Source of the DNA: Thermoplasmata archaeon | Lineage (GTDB): Archaea > Thermoplasmatota > Thermoplasmata > RBG-16-68-12 > SOIM01 | Assembly (NCBI GenBank): GCA_023140195.1 | Contig: JAGLME010000018.1 | Coordinates: 1 to 64,000 of the forward strand | Length of the DNA stretch: 64,000 nt | Direction of reading: 5' to 3' | In this document: positions 55,267-63,125 of the stretch, one piece after another | Layout: the number at the start of each line of letters is the position of its first letter | Numbering within the stretch: the stretch's first letter is position 1 | The notes under the pieces: model-generated | What the model was told of the DNA's origin: nothing | The model's database searches: none | The model's input: only the letters and a program-made list of their open reading frames with translations | Program-made: the position numbers and the translations under genes

Positions 55267-56567
55267 TAGACACTCACCCCCTTTTCTAGAACGGTTTCGA
55301 CAGCTCTCGCCGCCGCCGCAGATCCCTCAGCAACAGACTCTGGTATGTCCATGGGCTCCCTGCAGTATCCCGCCAGGAAGACACCATCCCTCTTTGTGTC
55401 CACTGGTCCGAGAATTCTGTCCTTGGATTCGAAGAACCCGAACTGCGTGAGAGGTATGCCGATCATCTCAGCGACCTTCACTGCATCTGATCTGGGAATC
55501 AGTGTGGTTGCCAGGACGACCATGTCGAACTCCTCTTTCTCGGGACGGCCAGCAACATCATAGACGACTATTGGATTGTTGTTCTTCGGATTCTCCTGTA
55601 CAGTGGCGTCAGAGTTGATGTATCTTACTCCATAATCCTTCTTCGCACGCTCGACGTATTCCCAGAAACCCTTGCCGAATGCTCTGAGGTCTTTGTAGAA
55701 GATAGCTGAATCTATGTCCTCGTGATGCTCCCTTGCAAGCATGGCTTCCTTGGTTGAGAACATACAACAAACTGAGCAGCAGTATGCGTGTCCAAGCTGC
55801 GGATTTCTCGATCCGACGCACTGTATGAATGCCAGCTTATGCGGTCTCTTTCCGTCCGACCGCCTCTGCATCTCTCCCCCCGTCGGGCCAGATGCGTTGA
55901 TCATCCTCTCATACTCCATCCCGGTGAAGACATTTGGGTACTTGCCGTAGCCATATTCTGAAGCAGGCGTCGGATCCCACAGGTCATAACCGATCGCAAC
56001 GATTATCGATCCCACGTTGATATTCACTTCCTCGTCTTTCTGATCGTAGTCGATTGCTTCTCTCTTGCACAGAATCTTGCACGCCCCGCACTTCTCCTTG
56101 ATGAACCAAATGCAGTTCTCCTTGTCTATTGTCACCACTCTGGGCACTGCCTGTGCAAAGGGCATGTAGATGGCCTTCCTCTCGCCGAGACCTTGATCGA
56201 ACTCATTCGGGAGCTTGACAGGGCACTTGACGACACATTCTTCGCATCCAGTGCACATCGTTTCGTCAACGTATCTGGCCTTCTTCAGGACATTGACATT
56301 AAAATTCCCAGCATCACCTTCGACACCGATGACCTCTGAATACGTCATGACATCGATGTTCGGGTGGCTGTAGCAGTCCGCCATCTTGGGAGCCAGAATG
56401 CAGATGGAGCAGTCGTTCGTGGGGAACGTCTTGTCGAGCTGGGCCATTCTGCCCCCTATGCTCGGTGTCTTCTCCACGAGAATGACATGTCCTCCTTTGT
56501 CCGCTATGTCAAGCGATGCCTGTATGCCGGCTATCCCGCCTCCTATTACCATTACATCTGTGGACAC
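55266..56567 (-). CDS. hdrA: HdrA first-half-type protein (QmoA-like size)
   Basis: The protein has 433 residues and a GTG start with GGAGG upstream. It has FAD motif VIGGGIAGIQ, FPTNDCSICILAPK, a ferredoxin motif (CTGCEECVVKC), a further CGACKILC motif and the VCCMFSTKEA Cys segment. It is the counterpart of residues 1-440 of the double HdrA proteins and lacks the HdrA N-terminal Fe-S domain. With the downstream 664-residue protein it should form one split HdrA. Its size and content recall QmoA of sulfate reducers. Confidence 0.9.
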   Translation of the reverse strand: MSTDVMVIGGGIAGIQASLDIADKGGHVILVEKTPSIGGRMAQLDKTFPTNDCSICILAPKMADCYSHPNIDVMTYSEVIGVEGDAGNFNVNVLKKARYVDETMCTGCEECVVKCPVKLPNEFDQGLGERKAIYMPFAQAVPRVVTIDKENCIWFIKEKCGACKILCKREAIDYDQKDEEVNINVGSIIVAIGYDLWDPTPASEYGYGKYPNVFTGMEYERMINASGPTGGEMQRRSDGKRPHKLAFIQCVGSRNPQLGHAYCCSVCCMFSTKEAMLAREHHEDIDSAIFYKDLRAFGKGFWEYVERAKKDYGVRYINSDATVQENPKNNNPIVVYDVAGRPEKEEFDMVVLATTLIPRSDAVKVAEMIGIPLTQFGFFESKDRILGPVDTKRDGVFLAGYCREPMDIPESVAEGSAAAARAVETVLEKGVSV

Positions 56568-56687
56568 TTCAATGCCTCCGTAGAATTCAGGTTATGATTC
56601 TCAACTCGATTATGACTCTCGGGTCGCATGGTCGACCTCCCCATGTCCCCGTTCAGCCGAACGGATGAAGCGAATATGAAGCCTACG

Positions 56688-56984
56688 TTAACTTGCCTTC
56701 CCGGCATCTCCCTCACCTTCCCCCAGAACAGCCTTCTTTGACTTCTTCCAATCCGTTCTTGACATCTCGAAAAGCGGAGTTGTGTACCTGTCCTTCTTCT
56801 TGAACTCCCTGACGTATCTCTGGCAATCAGGATACGTGCATGGATCGCAGTGCCTGTCGGCACATGACAATTCCAGCAACATATACCTTCGGTCGATTTC
56901 TTTGTCAAGGCTCTTCCCTTCCCTTTTGGGTGGTATCGGGTTGACAGATTTAGGCCCCTTTCCTTTCGATGCTTTCTTCTTCAA
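56688..56984 (-). CDS. Small basic protein with four cysteines, in the Hdr operon
   Basis: The protein has 98 residues. The N-terminus is Lys-rich; the middle has Cys41, 46, 49 and 54 (C-x4-C-x2-C-x4-C), a possible zinc or Fe-S site; the C-terminus is basic. It starts three bases after the stop of the MvhD-HdrCB fusion gene, so it is cotranscribed, and 120 bases separate it from the next HdrA gene. I do not recognise the family. It may be an accessory subunit. Confidence 0.65.
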   Translation of the reverse strand: MKKKASKGKGPKSVNPIPPKREGKSLDKEIDRRYMLLELSCADRHCDPCTYPDCQRYVREFKKKDRYTTPLFEMSRTDWKKSKKAVLGEGEGDAGKAS

Positions 56985-56987
56985 CTC

Positions 56988-58628
56988 TCAGTCCTCCAAC
57001 GCTTCTGCCACTACCACAGTGAAATCCTTCAGAGGTATCTCAACCTCTTCCCGCTCCACCGGGATCTCATCACGAATCGAGCAATCCAGATGAATGTAAC
57101 ATTTGGGGCAGTTGGTGAGAACGGCGTCGGCGCCGGTCCGCTTCGCCTCAATCATTCTCTCTATCTGCAACTTCTTTGCCGTCCCATCGCAATTGAGCCA
57201 AGCGCTGACGCCACAGCAGGCCGCCTTGTCCCTTATCCTTTCCATCTCAATAAGGTCAATTCCGTTGATCTTGGCTAGGGCATCTCTGGGAGCGTCATAT
57301 ATCCCGCAATGTCTTGACAGCCTGCAAGGTTCGTGGTAGGTCACCTTCAGGTCTGTCCCCTCCTTGAACTTCAGCTTCCCTGCGTCAATGAGCTCGTTGA
57401 GATACTCCGTCATGTGGACCATCCTGAATTCCAGATCCCCGGCCATTGCTTGATAGTCTATGTTGAACGTACGGTAGCATTCCGCGCAAGTGTAGACAAC
57501 CGTCTTGGCTCCGCTCTTCCTGATCAGGTCCAGATTATGATTCATCAGCAGCTCCACGTTTGCCTCGTCTCCTATCCAGTTCAGGTCATGACCACAGCAT
57601 TTCTCGTTGTTGCTTACAACTGGAACGACTCCAGCCTTGTTCATTATCTTGACAGCGCTCCTGCCGATGTCGGTCAGGTTCAGCTCTCGGTTCTGGAATA
57701 TCGCGTCCAATTGGGGCTGGCAACCAGTGAAATAGAAGACATCCCCTGTGTCCGCTATCTGCAACTCCTCATCAACCCATTCCAGTCTGTTCTGTTCGAA
57801 GTCCGAGTTTGCCATAATCCTCATCATTGAGTGCAAGAGACCACCTTGCGAGCAGATTGGCACGGTTCCCAGCATTGCCGATTCCACTCTCAGGCCCCTG
57901 ATGAACTCCGCATAGTCCACCTTGTAAGGGCACATGGCGCTACATTCCCCACATGAGGTACATGACCAGATGTCCTTCTCCCTGGCAAGTTCAGCACCAA
58001 TCCCTTCCAGTGCTTTGACGACAATGAGCCGGGGTGCGAACTCGGGATCGTTGTTGGCTACAGAGCAGACACTGGTACACTTCCCGCACTCCACACAGTC
58101 GAACGCTCCCGTGTCCTGGATGAGTTCCTTGATTATTTCGGAGCTTCCAGCACCTTCGTCAGGTGGTTCAGGCTCCACGAACTTGAGGGGATTGGGGCCC
58201 AATTGGGTTATATGTTCACTGAACTCGTTCATGGTCTGTGCGAACTTGGCTGCCTCTGAAGCAGAGATCCACTCCAGCCTGAATCTGTCAGAGCCAACTC
58301 CGAGGATGTCAAGAAGCTCGGTGATCATCTTGGTTCTCTTCTCAGCCTTCTCGTTGCCGGAAACGTAATGGCAGTCACCAATGTGACATCCTGTGACAAG
58401 AACTCCATCGGCACCGCTTTCAATGGCATCTAAAACGAACGAAGGCTCGATTCTCCCAGAGCACATGACCCGTATGATCTTGATGCCATGGGGATACTGC
58501 ATCCTCGAGACCCCAGCAAGATCAGCGCCTGCGTAGGAACACCAGTTGCAGCAGAAGGCAACGATGTTCGGTTCGAAAGTCGCGGTGGTGACGGTCTCCT
58601 GTCCAGTTTCCACTTCGCCTTCCTGCAC
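56988..58628 (-). CDS. MvhD-HdrC-HdrB fusion protein
   Basis: The protein has 546 residues and a GTG start with AAGGTGA upstream. Residues ~15-145 are MvhD ([13 protein letters not shown], Cys56, GCHIGDCHY). Residues ~165-240 are HdrC-like, with [4Fe-4S] motifs Cys178/181/184/188 and Cys223/226/229/233. Residues ~295-515 are HdrB-like with two CCG motifs: Cys303, 344/345, 381/384, and Cys435, 471/472, 507/510. One chain thus spans [2Fe-2S], two cubane and two noncubane clusters. It is the first gene of a compact operon that also encodes the split HdrA. Confidence 0.93.
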   Translation of the reverse strand: MQEGEVETGQETVTTATFEPNIVAFCCNWCSYAGADLAGVSRMQYPHGIKIIRVMCSGRIEPSFVLDAIESGADGVLVTGCHIGDCHYVSGNEKAEKRTKMITELLDILGVGSDRFRLEWISASEAAKFAQTMNEFSEHITQLGPNPLKFVEPEPPDEGAGSSEIIKELIQDTGAFDCVECGKCTSVCSVANNDPEFAPRLIVVKALEGIGAELAREKDIWSCTSCGECSAMCPYKVDYAEFIRGLRVESAMLGTVPICSQGGLLHSMMRIMANSDFEQNRLEWVDEELQIADTGDVFYFTGCQPQLDAIFQNRELNLTDIGRSAVKIMNKAGVVPVVSNNEKCCGHDLNWIGDEANVELLMNHNLDLIRKSGAKTVVYTCAECYRTFNIDYQAMAGDLEFRMVHMTEYLNELIDAGKLKFKEGTDLKVTYHEPCRLSRHCGIYDAPRDALAKINGIDLIEMERIRDKAACCGVSAWLNCDGTAKKLQIERMIEAKRTGADAVLTNCPKCYIHLDCSIRDEIPVEREEVEIPLKDFTVVVAEALED

Positions 58629-59048
58629 TCAATCACCTTCTCGGGTGTGGATGACTCCTCCCGCTCACCGATGACGATCTCAGACTCAATCCAACAGGTT
58701 CTCGCTTCGAGGATTTACTGCAACGGATGTGAGCTCCGCATAAAACAATCTGAGGTGGGGGATTCATCTTCCGGATGCCGACTTCTTCTGACATTCCAAT
58801 CCAACGATAGGATAGACCCTAGGGCTGCCAAATCTCCATCGATTCAGAAGCTCGAACCACCGAATCCTGGGTCAGTTTATTCATAGCAATTCCAGTATAT
58901 ACCGTTTTTTGTTTTCCGAAACATACTATGCGAATAACGTCGTTGAGTGTCAAGATGAAGTACAGTGGTTATCGAAATACATGATTCATTGAACGAAAGT
59001 GTGCTACAAACCCTTCGAAAAAGCGCAATTGCCTGCATTCTCGCCCTT
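58629..59048. other. 420-base intergenic region with leader and promoter of the second Hdr operon
   Basis: No coding frame here is convincing. On the minus strand ACGGTATATACTGG (58892-58904) is the best TATA box, about 245 bases before the GTG at 58628, which itself has AAGGTGA at about 58634-58642. So a long 5' leader is likely. T-rich stretches on the minus strand after 59049 could end the transcript from the upstream genes. I see no clear riboswitch or repeat. Confidence 0.4.
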
Positions 59049-62000
59049 CTACGAAGCTTCTTGAGGAACCCTCTCAAGCGCTTTCCTCACCATTGCATGG
59101 ATTTGGTCACTCGTGAACCCTCTCATCTGGATGGATTTGTTGCAGCATGCCACAGCGCAAGCACCGCAGCCCTTGCACAGAGCCTCGGTGATGTGGGAAA
59201 CCTCCCTGCCATCCTCGAGTGTGATAAGCTCGGGCGCATTGAACTCGCAAGTTTCGACGCATTCACCACAACCGCGGCACTTGCTCTCATCGACTACTGC
59301 AATGGTCGCTTCAGCCTCCAAAGAGTCCTTGGACAGTATCGTCATTGTCCTTGAGGCAGCGCCACTGGCCTGAGCTATGTTCTCCTCGAAGAACTTGGGC
59401 AGGTGCGCTAGACCGCACAGGAATATCCCGTCGGCAGCGAAATCTATGGGTCGCAGCTTCATGTGGGCCTCGAAAAAGAAGCCGTCCTTGTTCAATGGGA
59501 CCCTCAGTAACTGGGATAAGGGGACATTGTCGGGGTTGGATAGAGTTGCAGCGCTCAGAACCAGGATGTCTGGCTTGACCATTATCTCCTCATCAAGCGT
59601 TTGATCGAGAACCGTGATCTCAATAGCACCATCTGCACCCACGCTTGCCGTTGGCCTGTCCTCCTCCGAGAACCTTGTGAAAATCACGCCTTCAGCCGCC
59701 GCCTTGTTGTACAGCTCCTCTCTGAAACCATAAGTTCTCATGTCCCTGAACATGATGTAGACGCTGGATTCTGGGCTGATTTCCTTTGCTTTCAACGCGT
59801 TTTTAACTGCCTCGGTACAGCATATCCTGCTGCAGTATGGTCTCTCAGGCTCTCGCGATCCAACACACTGAATCATGGCAATCGTCTTTCCCTCGATCCC
59901 GTCGGACTCCGCAAGCATGTTCTCGAACTCGAGCTGGGTCATCACCCTCTGGTCCTCTCCATACAGGAATTCCGTTGGCTTGTACTCGACTCCTCCCGTT
60001 GCCACGATTATTGCTCCTGCCCGGAGCTCCTTCTCCTCCCCATTCGTTCTTACAACGAAATCGAAGTTGCCCACGCATCCCGTGACATCCTCCAGCTTAC
60101 TCTCTGTGAACACTTCAATCAGCGGATTCTGAGCAATGGAGTCCTTCAGATCCGTTAGGAACCCCTGAATGTCTTCACCATTCGAGCCGAAGTGGATCTT
60201 CTTCATCAGTCCGCCAAGGTCCTTCTCCTTCTCCACGATGTATGTCTTGATGCCCTGATTGGCCAGCTCCTTGGCAACTGTCATTCCAGAGAGTCCTCCA
60301 CCGATCACCAGAGCCGACTTCTCCACTTCGATCTCTGCGTTCTGCAAGGGTTCTAAGAGTCGGGATTTCTCGACCGCCATGGACACCAGGAGCTTGGCCT
60401 TCTCCGTCGCCTCCTCTGGATTGTTCGAGTGTACCCATGAACACTGATCTCGGATGTTAGCCATCTCGAACAAGTGCGGATTGAGACCCGCTTCCATTAT
60501 CGTGCTCTGGAACAATGGGGCATGAGTTCTGGGTGTGCAGGACGCGACGATAACCCGGTTGAGATCGTGTTCCTTGATCTTCTCCGTGATCCCCTTCTGA
60601 GTGTCCTGGGAGCATGTGTAGAGGTTGCCTTCAGCATGTACTACGTTCGGAAGACTCTTGGCGTGCTCAACAACCGAAGGGACGTCCACGACGCCTGCAA
60701 TGTTGATTCCGCAATGGCAGATGAATACACCTATTCTGGGGTCCTGTCCAGCGAGGTCCATTTCAGGCGGGTATTCCTTCTTCTCGATCAGCTTCCCTCG
60801 TTCGGTTGCCACGACGCTCATAGCCTTCGCTGCAGCCCCGGACGCTTGAGAGACGCTGTCGGGGATGTCCTTCGGAGAGCTGAACGCACCGCAGACATAC
60901 ACGCCGGGGATATTGGTATCCAATGGAGTGAAGATGTCAGTGTCACAGAAATCATGCTTGTTGAGATTGATCCCGAACCTCTCGGCGACCTCCTTTGCGC
61001 TCTCGGGAGAGTCGGTGCCCACGGAGAGGACGACCATGTTGAACACGCCCCTCACCATTTGCCCCTTCTCCGAGTACCAAATCTCCAAGTCGTTCGTATC
61101 CGGAATCTCTCTGACAGTTGCCACCCTGACATTCCTGGTGAACTGAATCCCCTGTTCCTTCTCAGCCCTGACATAGTACTCATCGAATTCCTTTCCGAAC
61201 GCCCTCATGTCCATGAAGAATATGTGCGTCTTCAATCCAGGTGAATGCTCCTCTGCTATTGTCGCCTCTTTGATGGCGAACATGCAGCACACTGAAGAAC
61301 AGTACGTGTTCCCGACCTGGATGTCCCTGCTTCCCACACACTGTATGAAGGCCACCTTCTGAGGAACCTCGCCGTCAGAAGGTCGTAACACGACCCCTCC
61401 ATATGGGCCTGTTGGGCTGAGCATTCTTTCCAGCTCGGTGGAGGAGACCACGTTCGGGTATACTCCATAACCATACTCCTTCTTGAGTTTAAGATCGAAC
61501 TCGGTGAAGCCAGGAGATAGAACGATTGCGCCGACGTCGATCACCAATGCTTCCTCTTCCTGAGTATAGTCAATTGCACCAGCCTCGCACTGGGTCTCGC
61601 ATATTCCGCATCCAATGCACGCGTCCCGGTCTATTGTGTGCGCGGGAGGCACGGCCTGCGGATACTTCATGTAGATCGCCTTTCTCATCTTCAGGCCCTT
61701 GTTGTATTCGTCCGGCACCTCCACTGGACACCTCTGAGTGCAAAGACCGCAGCCAGTACACTTCTCCTCGTCCACACATCTTATCTTCCTGTTAATCGTG
61801 ACCTTGAAATGCCCTATCTCGCCCTCAACCTTCTCAATCTCTGAGTTGGTGAGAAGCTCAACGTTATGGTGACGACCGGTGGCAACCAGTTTGGGTGCCA
61901 TTATGCACATCGCACAGTCATGGGTCGGGAATGTCTTGTCCAGCTGGGCCATCGCACCTCCGATGCTCGGCGATGTGTCAACCAGGTAGACCTTGATATC

Positions 62001-62081
62001 AGTGTCAGCGAGGTCAAGAGCGCATTGCGTGCCTGCAATGCCACCTCCAACAATCAGGACAGCGCCAACCTTGTCCTTCAT
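59049..62081 (-). CDS. hdrA: Double-length HdrA (second copy)
   Basis: The protein has 1010 residues and the same domain order as the 49480-52497 protein: FAD motif IVGGGIAGTQ, FPTHDCAMC, two ferredoxin motifs (CTGCGLCTQRC; CIGCGICETQC), the VCCMFAIKEA Cys segment, then from about residue 455 the HdrA N-terminal Fe-S domain (ICHCGINIAG), a second FAD motif (VIGGGLSGMT) and C-terminal ferredoxins (CRGCGECVETC; CKGCGACAVAC). A GGGGAG site precedes the ATG. It is the last gene of its transcript, 20 bases after the MvhD-winged-helix gene. Confidence 0.93.
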   Translation of the reverse strand: MKDKVGAVLIVGGGIAGTQCALDLADTDIKVYLVDTSPSIGGAMAQLDKTFPTHDCAMCIMAPKLVATGRHHNVELLTNSEIEKVEGEIGHFKVTINRKIRCVDEEKCTGCGLCTQRCPVEVPDEYNKGLKMRKAIYMKYPQAVPPAHTIDRDACIGCGICETQCEAGAIDYTQEEEALVIDVGAIVLSPGFTEFDLKLKKEYGYGVYPNVVSSTELERMLSPTGPYGGVVLRPSDGEVPQKVAFIQCVGSRDIQVGNTYCSSVCCMFAIKEATIAEEHSPGLKTHIFFMDMRAFGKEFDEYYVRAEKEQGIQFTRNVRVATVREIPDTNDLEIWYSEKGQMVRGVFNMVVLSVGTDSPESAKEVAERFGINLNKHDFCDTDIFTPLDTNIPGVYVCGAFSSPKDIPDSVSQASGAAAKAMSVVATERGKLIEKKEYPPEMDLAGQDPRIGVFICHCGINIAGVVDVPSVVEHAKSLPNVVHAEGNLYTCSQDTQKGITEKIKEHDLNRVIVASCTPRTHAPLFQSTIMEAGLNPHLFEMANIRDQCSWVHSNNPEEATEKAKLLVSMAVEKSRLLEPLQNAEIEVEKSALVIGGGLSGMTVAKELANQGIKTYIVEKEKDLGGLMKKIHFGSNGEDIQGFLTDLKDSIAQNPLIEVFTESKLEDVTGCVGNFDFVVRTNGEEKELRAGAIIVATGGVEYKPTEFLYGEDQRVMTQLEFENMLAESDGIEGKTIAMIQCVGSREPERPYCSRICCTEAVKNALKAKEISPESSVYIMFRDMRTYGFREELYNKAAAEGVIFTRFSEEDRPTASVGADGAIEITVLDQTLDEEIMVKPDILVLSAATLSNPDNVPLSQLLRVPLNKDGFFFEAHMKLRPIDFAADGIFLCGLAHLPKFFEENIAQASGAASRTMTILSKDSLEAEATIAVVDESKCRGCGECVETCEFNAPELITLEDGREVSHITEALCKGCGACAVACCNKSIQMRGFTSDQIHAMVRKALERVPQEAS

Positions 62082-62101
62082 CTCCCCGAAGGGTTCAGAC
62101 G

Positions 62102-63124
62102 CTATTCAACCACCCCCGACAACAAACCTCTCACACATACTGAGAAGTGGCAGACATCGTTCCTTCTCCTCTCACAGTTGTAGCATCTCAACGTGAGCAA
62201 CAGCTCTCTTACGATCCACTTCTTGGTGGCCTCGTCGACATCACCGAGGTTCTCTATGCTGTGCCGAATGCTTTCCTTCTGAACCTTCGCCCACAGTGGC
62301 AGGGTTGATATCTCCTCTCCTTCTGCAATCTGGGAAATGTAAAGCGGGGAAGTCCCTTGGATTTCGGTCATGGCCATTAGGCCTCTATCCCTCAATGAAA
62401 CAATGTGCTTCAGAACATCCATTTCAGGTATCTTGGTTCTGGTGGCGATTTCTTTCACTGGCAGAGCATCACTTTGGGCGGCTAGGAGAATTCGGCATCT
62501 TGCATACTCATCCATTATCGCTCTGTTGATCAGATCTTGGATTTTCTCACTCGAGACAATCTCATTGAACGCATTTGGCTTCGTTTCCAGATAATGTTCC
62601 TTGTTGATTAGCAGGCTGAGCCTGAAGTCATCCACTGCGCTGCGAGCGACGTAGAGACCCTCCATTATGTCTATGTCCGGACTGTCTCCCGCAACCGGGT
62701 TAGGACCGAGCTCTGACAATGTATCAACGAAGTCACTGACGATCTCTGCAAAACGCTTCCCCTCTGATGCGGAGACCCATTCAAGTCTGAGTCTCTCCGG
62801 CTCGAGGCCCGTCAGGGCAATGAGCTTCCTAAGGGTCTCTATCCTCCTGGCGGCATGGTTGTTGCCCTCCTGGTAATGGCATTCTCCGGGATGACAACCA
62901 CACACCAGGACCCCGTCAGCCCCCCTCAAGAACCCCTCTACGAGAACTGCAGGATCTACGCTCCCGCTGCACATAACACGAATAATCCTCAAGTTGGGCG
63001 GATAGCGCAACCTTGAAACGCCCGCCAGGTCAGCTCCTGCGTATGAGCACCAGTTGCAGAGGAACCCGACGATCTTCGGATCGTACCCGTCTTCTTGTGT
63101 CTTCACGTCAACTTGTGCTTCCAA
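62102..63124 (-). CDS. MvhD-like protein with winged helix and C-terminal Cys site
   Basis: The protein has 340 residues. The TTG start at 63124 is supported by GAGGAGGG some 6-7 bases before it. Residues ~15-150 are MvhD ([22 protein letters not shown]). Residues ~210-275 are a winged helix (PVKEIATRTKIPEMDVLKHIVSLRDRGLM). The end has Cys314, 317, 325 and 330, a possible metal site absent from the shorter paralogue at 52499. The hdrA genes on both sides are in the same transcript. Confidence 0.88.
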   Translation of the reverse strand: MEAQVDVKTQEDGYDPKIVGFLCNWCSYAGADLAGVSRLRYPPNLRIIRVMCSGSVDPAVLVEGFLRGADGVLVCGCHPGECHYQEGNNHAARRIETLRKLIALTGLEPERLRLEWVSASEGKRFAEIVSDFVDTLSELGPNPVAGDSPDIDIMEGLYVARSAVDDFRLSLLINKEHYLETKPNAFNEIVSSEKIQDLINRAIMDEYARCRILLAAQSDALPVKEIATRTKIPEMDVLKHIVSLRDRGLMAMTEIQGTSPLYISQIAEGEEISTLPLWAKVQKESIRHSIENLGDVDEATKKWIVRELLLTLRCYNCERRRNDVCHFSVCVRGLLSGVVE

Positions 63125-63125
63125 C

